A stretch of 64,000 nt of DNA, taken from Pseudomonadota bacterium (GTDB taxonomy: Bacteria; Campylobacterota; Campylobacteria; Campylobacterales; Sulfurospirillaceae). The stretch lies in assembly GCA_017860615.1 (NCBI GenBank), contig JAGDMU010000001.1:186001-250000 (forward strand). Direction: 5' to 3'. This document shows, one piece after another, positions 43,279 to 52,813 of the stretch. Under the pieces are notes generated by a model. The model was not told where the DNA came from and did not search any database. It was given only the letters and a program-made list of their open reading frames with translations. A program made the translations under genes and the position numbers. Within the stretch, counting starts at the first letter, position 1; every line of letters starts with the position of its first letter.

Positions 43279-43843
43279 GCCCTTGATGGCAACAATTAGT
43301 GCAGGTAAATATAAGGGTAAGAAATTAGCACTTCCTTCACTTGAAAGTACACGCAGTACCAAAGCAATTCTCAAAGGTTCTCTCTTTGATAGCCTTCAGT
43401 ATGACATTATGGATGAAGTGTTTGTTGAAGTGTTTGGTGGTAGTGGCTCAATGGGGCTTGAAGCGCTCAGCCGTGGTGCGAAACATGCTTATTTTATTGA
43501 AAAAGACAAAGCAGCCTTTAGTACACTCAAAAGTAACTGTAAAGTAATTGATGACGAACATACAACACCCTTTCATGGGGATAGTTTTGTGATTTTCCCA
43601 ACATTGCTTTCCACCCTTAAAGATAAAGCGTATTTCTATTTTGATCCTCCTTTTTCCATTCGTGAAGGTATGGAAGATATTTACCAAAAAGTGATTGACC
43701 TTATCGCTTCAATACCTCATGAAAAGGCTCATCTCATTGTGATTGAGCATATGAGCACATTAGTTCTTCCCGCACAAATCGGTATTTATACCCTTCAAAA
43801 GACGAAGAAATTTGGAAAAAGTTCACTCTCTTATTACATCTAA
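43268..43843 (+). CDS. rsmD: RsmD-like 16S rRNA guanine-N2 methyltransferase
   Basis: 191 residues. ATISAGKYKGKKLALPS at the start, the SAM-binding VFVEVFGGSGSMGLEALSRGA, and YFYFDPPFSIR with the catalytic DPPF are RsmD hallmarks. It methylates G966 of 16S rRNA. In Campylobacter jejuni the homologous methyltransferase gene also precedes flgI. Confidence 0.9.
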   Translation: MAIKPLMATISAGKYKGKKLALPSLESTRSTKAILKGSLFDSLQYDIMDEVFVEVFGGSGSMGLEALSRGAKHAYFIEKDKAAFSTLKSNCKVIDDEHTTPFHGDSFVIFPTLLSTLKDKAYFYFDPPFSIREGMEDIYQKVIDLIASIPHEKAHLIVIEHMSTLVLPAQIGIYTLQKTKKFGKSSLSYYI

Positions 43844-43847
43844 TAAC

Positions 43848-43866
43848 TTGGAACATTAATTGCTTT
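43848..43866 (+). promoter_or_regulatory. sigma54 promoter of the flgI operon
   Basis: TTGGAAC-N5-TTGCTTT, with GG and GC exactly ten bases apart, a near-perfect -24/-12 element. RpoN drives rod, ring and hook genes in Campylobacterota. It begins 5 bp after the rsmD stop and 35 bp before flgI. Confidence 0.75.
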
Positions 43867-43900
43867 AAATTGGCAAGAACGCTAAATTTAAAGGGAATTG

Positions 43901-44953
43901 ATGAAGATTGTTAAACTATCTTTCGTATTGATTTCAGCACTGAGTACACTGTATGGACAACGACTGGGTGATATTACCAACGTTATTGGCGTTAGGGAAA
44001 ACCAACTGATCGGTTACGGTCTTGTTGTAGGACTTAATGGTACGGGTGATGGCTCATCGTCTGAATTTACACTACGATCACTCTCGAACCTTTTACAAAC
44101 CGTCAACGTTAAGATTGATCCAGCGGATATCAAATCTAAAAATATTGCAGCGGTTGTGGTAACAGCTAAACTTCCAGCTTTTGCACGACAAGGTGATAAA
44201 GTTGATGTCTCTGTTTCATCCATTGGCGATGCAAAGTCATTGCAAGGTGGAAATTTACTTCTGACACCGCTTAAAGGTGTGGATGGTAAGATCTACTCGC
44301 TAGCACAAGGTTCTCTTACGATTGGTGGTATGAATGGTAAAGAGAAAGGTCAAATTAACCATCCCGCTTCTGCAAACATCTTTGGTGGTGCTTTGGTAGA
44401 ACGAGAGATTGAGTATGACTTACATGAACAAGAATTTGTCAATCTCTCCCTGAAAGAGGCAAATTTTAACACAGCTGTTTCAGTACAAAACGAACTCAAT
44501 AAAAAATTTGGCAAAAAAATTGCGGTCGCTACAGATTCAAGGACCATTCGTTTGATGCGTCCAGAAGGGCACTCTACGGTTGAGTTCTTAGCCAAAACAC
44601 TGGATGTGGATGTTCAGTACGAAAAAGAGGAAAAAATCGTTATTGATGAGCGTACAGGAACAATTGTTTCAGGCGTGAATGTCAAAGTAGACCCCGTTGT
44701 TGTAACACACGGTGATATTACGATTAAAATTGAAGCGAGTGATGTTGCAGCAGATGATCGAAATGTGGATATCGGTGGTGATGTAAAGATCGCAGGTGCT
44801 GAAAATCGCATTAAAATTAAAGAAGAGAGTATGACGGTTGCAAATATCGCACGTGCACTCAATAAACTGGGTGCAAAACCAAAAGATATTATCTCTATTA
44901 TCGAAAACATCAAACGCTCTGGCGCCATTACGGCTAAATTGGAGATCATCTAA
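43901..44953 (+). CDS. flgI: flagellar P-ring protein FlgI
   Basis: 350 residues from ATG 43901 (AAAGGG 6 bp upstream; a TTG three bases earlier is in frame). A Sec signal ends near STLYGQ (residue 20). [28 protein letters not shown] is the family signature, as is the final [20 protein letters not shown]. Forms the ring around the rod in the peptidoglycan layer. First gene after the sigma54 promoter. Confidence 0.96.
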   Translation: MKIVKLSFVLISALSTLYGQRLGDITNVIGVRENQLIGYGLVVGLNGTGDGSSSEFTLRSLSNLLQTVNVKIDPADIKSKNIAAVVVTAKLPAFARQGDKVDVSVSSIGDAKSLQGGNLLLTPLKGVDGKIYSLAQGSLTIGGMNGKEKGQINHPASANIFGGALVEREIEYDLHEQEFVNLSLKEANFNTAVSVQNELNKKFGKKIAVATDSRTIRLMRPEGHSTVEFLAKTLDVDVQYEKEEKIVIDERTGTIVSGVNVKVDPVVVTHGDITIKIEASDVAADDRNVDIGGDVKIAGAENRIKIKEESMTVANIARALNKLGAKPKDIISIIENIKRSGAITAKLEII

Positions 44954-45249
44954 TGCAAACGGATAACAGCGTAGCACTTTTAAATGCTAATTACAGTAAT
45001 CCTATTAAAACCGATGCCAATAGTCAAAGTGATGCTCTTTTGAAAGAACAAACCGATAAATTTGAGGCTTTTTTTCTCAAACAAGTTTTGGATATTGCAT
45101 TAAATAGTGATGAAGAAAATTCCTTGTTTGAAAAAGATGCTGGCGATAAAATCTATAAATCTATGTATAACGACACAATGAGTAGTGCTCTTAGTGGCAA
45201 TTTGGGATTAAGTGAAATGTTATTTAACTTTTTGAAAGAGGGGCGTTAA
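44953..45249 (+). CDS. flgJ: FlgJ-like rod-binding protein (no muramidase domain)
   Basis: 98 residues, only the N-terminal rod-binding domain of Flg[17 protein letters not shown] and the [27 protein letters not shown] region. Epsilonproteobacterial FlgJ usually lacks the C-terminal glucosaminidase, so this is normal size here. Its ATG overlaps the flgI stop (TAATG). Confidence 0.9.
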   Translation: MQTDNSVALLNANYSNPIKTDANSQSDALLKEQTDKFEAFFLKQVLDIALNSDEENSLFEKDAGDKIYKSMYNDTMSSALSGNLGLSEMLFNFLKEGR

Positions 45250-45272
45250 AGTTTTATCATTTTGGACGATAT
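45247..45272 (+). promoter_or_regulatory. sigma28 (FliA) promoter of flgM
   Basis: TAAAG (45247-45251) and CGATAT (45267-45272) with about 16 bases between TAAA and CGATAT match the FliA pattern of Campylobacterota. It lies 38 bp before flgM, whose product controls FliA, giving a feedback loop. Confidence 0.55.
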
Positions 45273-45310
45273 GGTTGTAAGCAATTCCAATCAAAATTAA
45301 AGGGTTTAAA

Positions 45311-45511
45311 ATGATTTCAAAAGTACAAACGTCCAATGTGGCGTATTTACAACAGAGTGCTCCTAAGGATGATTCGTCTAAAGGTGTCACAAAAACAGAA
45401 AAAAGCGAAGGGGTAGACAAAGTCTCCGCGCTCAAAGCTGGAATCGAAAATGGAACGTATAAATTCGATCTAGCAAAAACTGCCAATGCAGTCGCGGAAG
45501 AGTTGCTCTAA
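45311..45511 (+). CDS. flgM: anti-sigma28 factor FlgM
   Basis: 66 residues, mostly polar and presumably unstructured, with the C-terminal sigma28-binding helices DKVSALKAGIENGTYKFDLA and KTANAVAEELL. The short Campylobacter-type FlgM, in the same place between flgJ and flgN. It is exported or titrated when the hook is complete. Confidence 0.88.
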   Translation: MISKVQTSNVAYLQQSAPKDDSSKGVTKTEKSEGVDKVSALKAGIENGTYKFDLAKTANAVAEELL

Positions 45512-45537
45512 GTCCTTACACGTAAAAGGATACAAAG

Positions 45538-45966
45538 ATGTTAACGCACTATTTACACAATGCTATTAAAGATATAGAAAACCTTATTGAGCAAACACAT
45601 AAAGATATAGCGGATATTAAAGTCGCAAAACACAGTGAGGTTTTTGAGAGAGCAAAAATAAAAAATGATTTAATCCAATCATTTGAAAACAAAAAGTCTC
45701 TTTTGGATCATGAGCTTATGAAGATGCTTAAAGAGAGCGGTCAAAAATCGCTTGAAGAGCTATTGAACGCTGAACAAAAAGAGCTGTTGGCACAAATGAA
45801 GGTAAAACTCTCTGAGCTTAAAGTATGCAACAAACAGTATGCAAAATATGTCGTTACCATCAGTCAATTTTACAATGTATTGCTTGACAGCATTTTCCCA
45901 CGGGATATGGAAGGGTATAAAATGTCCAACCATAAACCTGCTTCTTTACTTAAAATAAGGGTTTAG
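45538..45966 (+). CDS. flgN: FlgN-like flagellar export chaperone
   Basis: 142 residues, almost entirely helical (IKDIENLIEQTHKDIADIK; LLAQMKVKLSELKVCNKQYAKYV) as in FlgN. Recognised mainly from order: it sits between flgM and flgK, the substrate whose export it assists, and 2 bp before flgK. Confidence 0.8.
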   Translation: MLTHYLHNAIKDIENLIEQTHKDIADIKVAKHSEVFERAKIKNDLIQSFENKKSLLDHELMKMLKESGQKSLEELLNAEQKELLAQMKVKLSELKVCNKQYAKYVVTISQFYNVLLDSIFPRDMEGYKMSNHKPASLLKIRV

Positions 45967-45968
45967 TC

Positions 45969-47813
45969 ATGAGTCTCTTTAGCACTCTCAATACGGGTAC
46001 TTCAGGACTTAATGCCGCACAAGTAGCTGTAGCAACAACCAGCCAGAATATCGCCAATGTTGATAACGCTTTTTACACCCGACAAAGAGTCACACAGTCC
46101 GCTAGTCTTGCGCTTAATACTCAAGGTGTAAGCGTTGGTACTGGTGTTACAATCACTTCTATTGTACGCATTCATGATGAATTTGTTTTTACAAAGCTTC
46201 GAAATGCAACAACTGATGTAGCGTATGATACGTATTCTACACAAGTTTTAGAAGAGGTTTCTCAATATTTTCCAGACTTAGATGAATCAGGTATTTCACA
46301 GGATTTACAAGACTATTTTGCATCGTGGAATGACCTTGCTTCAAATGCTTCAGAAGGCTCTCAAAAAATCGCTTTGGTTCAATCCGCTGCGAATTTGACA
46401 ACAGATATTAAATCGACTCGAAATGATTTACGTTCCCTTCAAGACTCTGTGAATACACAGCTGAAAACCTCCATTGATGAAATCAATAGCATCGGTCAAC
46501 AGTTGGCTGATCTGAACAAACAAATTAGTAATGTTGAATCTGAAGAAGGTAATTATGCGAATGACCTTCGTGACCAACGAGATGAACTAGAACTTACACT
46601 ATCAAAGCTTGTAAATTTTGCTGTATCCAAGGGTGATATAAGCGGTAATACAAAAGTTGATGTTAACATGACAGACTCAGGTACAGAATATTACTTAAAT
46701 ATTTCAGGAGCCTCTTTTGTGGATGGCTCAACCTTTCATCCTCTTGTTATAGACAATAGTTCTAATGAAAGCAGTTATTATTCGATTTATTCAGAGTCTC
46801 AAGATGGTACACGCTACAATCTTACGGAACAATTAACAGGCGGTAAAGTTGGGGCAATGCTTGATCTTAGAGGTCGTGTGATTGATTCGTCTGTAAATGG
46901 TGGTTATCCTCAGGATGGAACGATTCAAAAGTATATTGATAAATTAGACAGTTTAGCGCAAACCATTATCACTGAGACCAATAATATCTATGCTCAAAGT
47001 GCTCAAGAAAAGATGCAAAGTCCAACACTTGACCTTAAAAGTGATACGGCTTTACAAAATGCATTTAACAATATTGAAGACGGTACATTTGACATTATTA
47101 TCTATAATAATGCAGGTGAGGAAGTCGCACGAAAAAGCATTAACGTTGGTAATGCGACCAGTATGAATGATGATACCTTCACGCCAAGTATTGTAACGCA
47201 AATTAACACCAGTACAGACGATAACGCGGATAATAATGCCTTGAATGACGTTGATGATTACTTTACCGCGACCTTTATGGACAATGGTACATTTACACTC
47301 TCTCCAACCGTAACCAATAGCGGATATACTATCGCTATTAAAGATAATGGAACAAACTTTCCTGGTGCTATTGGTGTGAGCCAATTCTTTACAGGTACAG
47401 ATGCTTCAAATATTGATGTCGCAACTGAATATAAAAAAGATCCTTCTTCCATGCAAGGCTATAGTGCCCCTGTAACAGGTAATAATACTGTAGCAAATGC
47501 AATGGTTCAATTACAGTATGATACGCTTAGTTTCTATTCTGAAAATGGTGCAACGGTGAAAGATAGCCTTGAAGGGTTTTACAGTTCACTTACAACCAGT
47601 GTTGCAACCGCTGCTTCGGCCTCTTCTGGAAGTCTTGATACCAATAGTGCACTTTATACCACCATTTATAATGAATTTCAATCTGTCAGTGGTGTTAATA
47701 AAGATGAAGAGCTTGCCAATTTAATTCAGTATCAAAGCTCTTACAGTGCAGCCGCTAAAATCATTACCACCATCGATGAGATGTTGGATGTCCTCTTAGG
47801 CATTAAATCCTAG
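45969..47813 (+). CDS. flgK: flagellar hook-associated protein FlgK (HAP1)
   Basis: 614 residues, longer than the enterobacterial 547 because of a variable D-domain in the middle. The N-terminus SLFSTLNTGTSGLNAAQVAVATTSQNIANV and C-terminus NLIQYQSSYSAAAKIITTIDEMLDVLL are the axial-protein coiled ends. Low cysteine content, rich in Ser/Thr/Asn. Forms the junction between hook and filament. Confidence 0.95.
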   Translation: MSLFSTLNTGTSGLNAAQVAVATTSQNIANVDNAFYTRQRVTQSASLALNTQGVSVGTGVTITSIVRIHDEFVFTKLRNATTDVAYDTYSTQVLEEVSQYFPDLDESGISQDLQDYFASWNDLASNASEGSQKIALVQSAANLTTDIKSTRNDLRSLQDSVNTQLKTSIDEINSIGQQLADLNKQISNVESEEGNYANDLRDQRDELELTLSKLVNFAVSKGDISGNTKVDVNMTDSGTEYYLNISGASFVDGSTFHPLVIDNSSNESSYYSIYSESQDGTRYNLTEQLTGGKVGAMLDLRGRVIDSSVNGGYPQDGTIQKYIDKLDSLAQTIITETNNIYAQSAQEKMQSPTLDLKSDTALQNAFNNIEDGTFDIIIYNNAGEEVARKSINVGNATSMNDDTFTPSIVTQINTSTDDNADNNALNDVDDYFTATFMDNGTFTLSPTVTNSGYTIAIKDNGTNFPGAIGVSQFFTGTDASNIDVATEYKKDPSSMQGYSAPVTGNNTVANAMVQLQYDTLSFYSENGATVKDSLEGFYSSLTTSVATAASASSGSLDTNSALYTTIYNEFQSVSGVNKDEELANLIQYQSSYSAAAKIITTIDEMLDVLLGIKS

Positions 47814-48625
47814 TGAAACGATTTCCTTTATTGAGCACCATTCTTTTGGTGCTCATTTTCTGCTTTTGTTTTATAGTACCTCATTTTTATCATGGCTCAG
47901 CGTACGATCTAAATCCAACAGCTATTTTGTTGCCTCCTAGTTTGGAACATTTTTTAGGAACAGATAGATTAGGGCGTGATCTTTTCGCACGTCTCATGGT
48001 GGGTGGACAAGTTTCTTTAATGATTGGTATCTTAAGTGCTTTAATTTCGAGTATTGTAGGGCTTATGATCGGGATAAGTGCGGGATTTTTTCAAAAAGGC
48101 ATGGATAAATTGATTATTGTCCTCATCGATCTTTTTCTAACGTTTCCTACTTTTTTCCTTTTATTGGCACTGATTAGCTATATGAGCGCTTCGGTATGGG
48201 TGCTTATTTTCATTATTTCCATTACAGGTTGGATGGGGATGGCTCGGATGATACGAAGTGAAAGCTTCGCGATTTCCAATGCTCCCTTTATTAAAATTCT
48301 TAAGCTCTCCAATGTCAATACCTTTAAAATCATCTTTAAATACTTTGCTCCTTTACTCGCTCCTATCTTTTTTATCAGCTTTACCTTTGGTGTGAGTGGT
48401 GCTATTTTAGCGGAGAGTGGATTGAGCTTTTTAGGTATTGGCATTACACCTCCCCAAATGAGTTGGGGTGTGATTATCAGCGAAGGCAAAGAAGTGATTG
48501 ATATTGCATGGTGGCTTAGTTTCTTTCCAGGTTTTCTCATCTTTCTTGTCACACTTTCTTTGATCAATCTCTCTGATTATCTGCAAAGTAAGAGTAATGA
48601 AAAAGATGTCTTAAATGACGTTTGA
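47813..48625 (+). CDS. ABC transporter permease, OppC/DppC family
   Basis: 270 residues with a GTG start overlapping the flgK stop. Six membrane segments; EHFLGTDRLGRDLFARLMVGGQVSLMIG is the N-terminal hallmark of the C-type dipeptide/nickel permeases, and SGLSFLGIGITPPQMSWGVIISEGK the EAA-like loop. The partner permease, ATPases and binding protein are not in this window, so the transporter subunits are encoded apart. Confidence 0.9.
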   Translation: MKRFPLLSTILLVLIFCFCFIVPHFYHGSAYDLNPTAILLPPSLEHFLGTDRLGRDLFARLMVGGQVSLMIGILSALISSIVGLMIGISAGFFQKGMDKLIIVLIDLFLTFPTFFLLLALISYMSASVWVLIFIISITGWMGMARMIRSESFAISNAPFIKILKLSNVNTFKIIFKYFAPLLAPIFFISFTFGVSGAILAESGLSFLGIGITPPQMSWGVIISEGKEVIDIAWWLSFFPGFLIFLVTLSLINLSDYLQSKSNEKDVLNDV

Positions 48626-49370
48626 AGCTATTGCAAAACTTTTAAACGAAGAAGCTCATAAACGCAATCATCGTGATGAGATCAGCATAAATCGTCCTGA
48701 TCCTTTATTGATTGCTTCACGCTATAACGATGAATTTAGTGCTCTTATCTGCGCATTGTTTGCTTATGGTAATGTTTCTGCAATGATTCAATTTTTAGAA
48801 AGCTTAGATTTTTCACTACTGGATGCGGATGAAAATAGTATTGCGCAAACATTAGAAAATCACTATTATCGCTTTCAAAATGCTCAAGACATTCAAGCCC
48901 TTTTTATAACACTCTCTCGTCTTAAAAAAGACAGGGGTTCTCTTGAGTCTATTTTTTTTCCAGCCTATCAAAAACAATCAAATGTAATGGATGGTTTACG
49001 CGCATTGATTGCACTGTTGTATGATATTAATCCGTATCGTTCACGTGGCTATCAGTTTTTATTAGGTACAATACCTTCAACAAACCCACACTCTCCTTAT
49101 AAACGATGGCATATGTATCTTAGATGGATGGTTCGCAGAGATCATCTTGACCTTGGCCTTTGGCATGGTGTTGATACCAAAGATCTGCTCGTACCACTTG
49201 ATACCCACACTTTCGCATTGGGGAAAAAATTGGGCTTGATTCAGCGAAAATCTTATGATTTTAAAGCGGTGTTAGAGTTGAGTCACGCACTCCAAAAGAT
49301 TGATCCGAGTGATCCTGTCAAATATGATTTTGCACTCTATCGCTTAGGACAAGAGAAAATTCTTCTTTAA
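48615..49370 (+). CDS. TIGR02757 family protein
   Basis: 251 residues. DPLLIASRYNDEFSALICALFAYGNV, the LYDINPYRSRGYQFLLGT stretch and NPHSPYKRWHMYLRWMVRRDHLDLGLW, ending HTFALGKKLGLIQRK, mark the TIGR02757 family, with the DLG-W and histidine positions preserved. Function is not known. Overlaps the permease gene by 11 bp. Confidence 0.88.
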   Translation: MTFEAIAKLLNEEAHKRNHRDEISINRPDPLLIASRYNDEFSALICALFAYGNVSAMIQFLESLDFSLLDADENSIAQTLENHYYRFQNAQDIQALFITLSRLKKDRGSLESIFFPAYQKQSNVMDGLRALIALLYDINPYRSRGYQFLLGTIPSTNPHSPYKRWHMYLRWMVRRDHLDLGLWHGVDTKDLLVPLDTHTFALGKKLGLIQRKSYDFKAVLELSHALQKIDPSDPVKYDFALYRLGQEKILL

Positions 49371-49378
49371 GGTTCACA

Positions 49379-51073
49379 ATGAATGTGAAGTATTGGCTCC
49401 CAAGGAGCTTTACGGTTTTGAGAGAAGGGTATGACTTTGCAAAGTTATCATCCGATATTGTAGCAGGCTCTACAGTTGCGATTATCGCTTTACCTTTAGC
49501 GATGGCCTTTGCCATAGCCAGTGGTGTTAGTCCTGAAAAAGGGCTCTTTACAGCGGTTGTCGCTGGGCTCATTATCTCTCTCTTTGGAGGGAGTAGGTAC
49601 CAGATTGGAGGTCCTACGGGGGCTTTTGTTGTGGTACTCTATGCGGTTATTTTAAAACATGGATACGATGGCTTAGTGATTGCCACGTTTTTAGCAGGTA
49701 TTATGCTCTTTTTTATGGGTGTATTTAAGCTTGGAAATATCATCAAATACATTCCTTATCCCGTTACAGTAGGCTTTACTACAGGTATTGCTCTTATTAT
49801 TTTCTCATCACAGATTAAAGATTTTTTTGGGCTTCCAATTGCCAAAATGCCCGCAGAGTTTGTTGATCAATGGAAACTTTACTCAACAGAGATTTTACAT
49901 GTAAACTATTATTCCATGGCTATTGGTGTGGTTAGCATAGCTCTTTTGCTTAAATTACGTCACCGTTTCCCGCATATTCCTGCACCTATTATTGTCATTA
50001 TTCTTTCAGCCCTCGCGGTTTACCTTTTTAAATTGCCTGTTGAGACGATTGGTTCTAAATTTGGAGCACTGCCTTCTACTTTGCCATACCCATCAATTCC
50101 TGCATTTTCATTGGAAAAAGTACGGGCTGTCTTCCCTGATGCGATTACCATAGCACTTTTGGGAGCCATCGAATCGCTACTTTCGTGCGTTGTAGCCGAT
50201 GGTATGACAGGAGATCGTCATCATTCCAATAAAGAACTGATGGCACAAGGTGTTGCCAATATTGCTTCAGTATTTTTTGGTGGCATTGCCGCAACAGGTG
50301 CCATCGCAAGAACGGCTACGAACATTAAAGCAGGTGCTTATAGCCCCATTGCAGGTGTGATTCATGCTTTAATGCTTTTGGTTTTTATGTTTTTATTTTC
50401 CAAGTTGATTGTGCTGATTCCTTTAGCAACATTAGCTGCTATCTTAATCGTTGTGGCTTGGAATATGAGTGAATTTCACCACTTTAAAGCGATTGCTCTT
50501 AAATCTGAGCGTAACGATACAGTTGTGCTTTTAATGACGTTTTTCTTAACCGTCTTAATCGACCTTAATACGGGTGTTCAAACAGGTATTATGCTTGCAG
50601 GTCTTTTGTTTATTAAACGTATGATTGATGTTACGGGGATTGTGGATACCAAAAATACGATTGGTATGCCTTTGGATGAAGATGACGAACCTCTTGAAGT
50701 GGATGATGTCAATGCCATTTCTAAGAAAATTGTCCCTAAAGATGTGGAAGTGTATGAGATCGATGGACCTTTCTTTTTTGGTGTTGCCGATCGGCTTAAA
50801 AATGTCCTTGGGGAAGTGAGCAACCCACCCAAAGTCTTTATTCTTCGTATGCGTCATGTGCCTATGGTGGATGCAACAGGTCTTCATGCCTTAGAGGAAT
50901 TTTTTGATCTTTGCCAAAGCAATGGAACGATTCTTGTACTTTCAGGGGTCAATGAGCATATTAAGCTTAAAATGCGTCGTCTTGGTTTTGAGAAAAAAAT
51001 AGGGTTAGAAAACATTACTGACAATATCGATATGGCACTCTCACGTGCACATAGACTATTAATCAAGGAGTAA
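49379..51073 (+). CDS. SulP-family anion permease with C-terminal STAS domain
   Basis: 564 residues. SDIVAGSTVAIIALPLAMAFAIASGVSPEKGLF is the SulP signature in segments 1-2, and GGIAATGAIARTATNIKAGAYSPIAGVIH a second one. The STAS domain (about residues 440-560) has VFILRMRHVPMVDATGLHALEEF. Members move sulfate, bicarbonate or related anions; substrate not predictable here. Confidence 0.94.
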   Translation: MNVKYWLPRSFTVLREGYDFAKLSSDIVAGSTVAIIALPLAMAFAIASGVSPEKGLFTAVVAGLIISLFGGSRYQIGGPTGAFVVVLYAVILKHGYDGLVIATFLAGIMLFFMGVFKLGNIIKYIPYPVTVGFTTGIALIIFSSQIKDFFGLPIAKMPAEFVDQWKLYSTEILHVNYYSMAIGVVSIALLLKLRHRFPHIPAPIIVIILSALAVYLFKLPVETIGSKFGALPSTLPYPSIPAFSLEKVRAVFPDAITIALLGAIESLLSCVVADGMTGDRHHSNKELMAQGVANIASVFFGGIAATGAIARTATNIKAGAYSPIAGVIHALMLLVFMFLFSKLIVLIPLATLAAILIVVAWNMSEFHHFKAIALKSERNDTVVLLMTFFLTVLIDLNTGVQTGIMLAGLLFIKRMIDVTGIVDTKNTIGMPLDEDDEPLEVDDVNAISKKIVPKDVEVYEIDGPFFFGVADRLKNVLGEVSNPPKVFILRMRHVPMVDATGLHALEEFFDLCQSNGTILVLSGVNEHIKLKMRRLGFEKKIGLENITDNIDMALSRAHRLLIKE

Positions 51074-51075
51074 AG

Positions 51076-51282
51076 ATGCCTTATGTTAACATCAAAATCA
51101 CCAAAGAGGGTGCAACAAAAGAGCAAAAAGCAGAGCTTATTGAGGGCGTTACAAACCTTTTGGTAAGTGTTCTTGGTAAAAATCCAGCGACAACGGTTGT
51201 CACCATTGACGAAGTGGATATGGATAATTGGGGTATAGGTGGGCAACAGGTGAGCGAACTTCGCAAAAAACCGAAGCCTTAA
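51076..51282 (+). CDS. 4-oxalocrotonate tautomerase family (DmpI-like)
   Basis: 68 residues. Pro1 follows the initiator Met (MPYVNIKITKEG), the catalytic proline of the family, and the NWGIGG motif matches the DmpI group. Small hexameric enzyme acting on conjugated keto acids. 2 bp after the SulP gene; might belong with aromatic metabolism. Confidence 0.9.
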   Translation: MPYVNIKITKEGATKEQKAELIEGVTNLLVSVLGKNPATTVVTIDEVDMDNWGIGGQQVSELRKKPKP

Positions 51283-51342
51283 ACTACTATTAAATGATTT
51301 AACGATACAATCACGCAAAATTATTAACGAAGGAAATGTGTA

Positions 51343-51970
51343 ATGGGCGAAATGTTTACATTTTTTAGTCGGTGTTATCAGTTTTGTTTTGGCAAAACTT
51401 GCAACGTCTAAAATGCAACTGGTACCAAGTGGTGTTCAAAATGTCATGGAAGCGTATCTTGAGAGTGTCATCTCTATGGGTAAAGATGTCATTGGAGAAG
51501 AATTGGCGCGTAAATATCTACCACTTGTAGCAACACTTGGTTTGATGGTATTTATTGCAAACGTTATTGGTATTATCCCTGGTTTTGAAGCTCCTTCAAG
51601 CAACCTAAACATGACATTGGCATTAGCGCTTATGGTCTTTGTTTACTATAACTTTGAAGGTATCCGTGTAAACGGTGTTGTTCATTATTTTGCACACTTT
51701 ATGGGACCATTGAAAGTTTTAGCACCTCTTATGTTTCCAATCGAGATCGTTTCACATCTTTCTCGTATCGTCTCTTTGTCTTTCCGACTTTTCGGTAACA
51801 TCAAAGGTGATGATCTTTTCTTAGCAGTTGTTTTGATGCTTGCTCCTTGGGTAGCACCACTTCCTGCGTATGCGCTTTTAACATTCTCTGCATTCTTGCA
51901 GACGTTTATTTTTATGATCTTAACATACGTTTATCTTGCGGGTGCTGTTTTAATTAGTGAAGAGCACTAA
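51343..51970 (+). pseudogene. atpB: F0F1 ATP synthase subunit a, 5' end frame-broken by about 50-bp deletion
   Basis: The start ATG (51343), behind GAAGGAA, codes MGEMFTFF, then the frame is lost at the T-run 51361-51366. In the neighbouring frame the protein resumes [20 protein letters not shown] and continues intact to 51970 with [16 protein letters not shown] and [14 protein letters not shown], the proton-channel arginine included. Compared with Campylobacter AtpB about 16-17 residues between start and first helix core are missing, plus a frame shift. As an essential single gene it is more likely a sequence or assembly defect than a true pseudogene. Confidence 0.75.
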
Positions 51971-51981
51971 AAAGTACTTTC

Positions 51982-52266
51982 TTGTTGCAACACCAGCAAA
52001 CACGTTTTGAAAAACTCCTCAGCTTTTTGCAAGGAGCCTCTTGGGCTCTTGCAATAGCTGGTGGAGGATATACCTTCTTACTTTTTCTTCCTTTTGGTAC
52101 TATCATCGCTTCCATCATTGCTCTTTTCTTCTTTCTTACAGGGTGCTTTTTTGTCATTATCTTTTCAATGGCACAACTGCAATTGGATAAATTTGAAGAG
52201 CTTAAAAAGCAGACGCATCTCTTAGAAAAACTTAACCGCGATGATCAAACAGTATCTCATCACTGA
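51982..52266 (+). CDS. small membrane protein of unknown function
   Basis: 94 residues if begun at the TTG at 51982 (no ATG and no good ribosome-binding site in front). Two hydrophobic helices (WALAIAGGGYTFLLFL; IIASIIALFFFLTGCFFVIIF) then a charged tail with KFEELKKQTHLLEKL. It fills the gap between atpB and thiE and overlaps thiE by 26 bp. Family not recognised; the start is uncertain. Confidence 0.6.
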   Translation: MLQHQQTRFEKLLSFLQGASWALAIAGGGYTFLLFLPFGTIIASIIALFFFLTGCFFVIIFSMAQLQLDKFEELKKQTHLLEKLNRDDQTVSHH

Positions 52267-52798
52267 TCCTTCATTTTATACTTCCAACGCAAACGAAGTC
52301 GTTCAAAGACTTTTACAGGTAAAGGCAAAATATCAGCCTGATTACATCTGTTTGCGCGATAAACAGGCCTCAGATTACACCTCGCTTGCCAAGATGGTCG
52401 CACATGCTTCTCTTCAAGATGAACGAACCAAACTCTATCTGCATACTAATTATAAATTGGCACACGACCTTGGCTGCGATGGTGTGCATCTACCTTCCAA
52501 TGCTTTACATGTAACCCAAAATGCCAAAGCTTTAGGTTTAGAAGTGATTGTAAGTACGCATACTTTAGAAGAAGCCTTAGAAGCTGAAAAAAGAGGAGCA
52601 GATGCGATCACATTTAGTCCCATTTTTGCAACGCCCAATAAGGGCAAACCGCTTGGTTTAGAGAAGTTAAAAGAAATAAATGATAGAATCCGCGTTAAAT
52701 GTTTCGCGCTTGGTGGCATCATCAACGCTGATCAGGTGAAAGCTTGTGAAGGTGTTGGCGTGTACGGTTTTGCCTCAATTCGCTTTTTTATAGATTAA
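52241..52798 (+). CDS. thiE: thiamine phosphate synthase / ThiE-TenI family protein
   Basis: 185 residues, slightly short for ThiE (usually 200-210). YICLRDKQASDYTSLA, GCDGVHLPSN, and ADAITFSPIFATPNKGKPLGLEKLKE are core motifs of the ThiE/TenI barrel. ThiE joins thiazole and pyrimidine phosphates; TenI is a tautomerase-like relative. The gene starts inside the previous gene. Either role is possible; ThiE/TenI family certain, exact role less so. Confidence 0.85.
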   Translation: MIKQYLITDPSFYTSNANEVVQRLLQVKAKYQPDYICLRDKQASDYTSLAKMVAHASLQDERTKLYLHTNYKLAHDLGCDGVHLPSNALHVTQNAKALGLEVIVSTHTLEEALEAEKRGADAITFSPIFATPNKGKPLGLEKLKEINDRIRVKCFALGGIINADQVKACEGVGVYGFASIRFFID

Positions 52799-52813
52799 TC
52801 CCAAAGGGTATTT

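Noticed and set aside
45510-45535. Inverted repeat TCCTTACACGTAAAAGGA between flgM and flgN
   Set aside because: Only a 5-bp stem without mismatch; too weak to call a terminator in a continuous operon.
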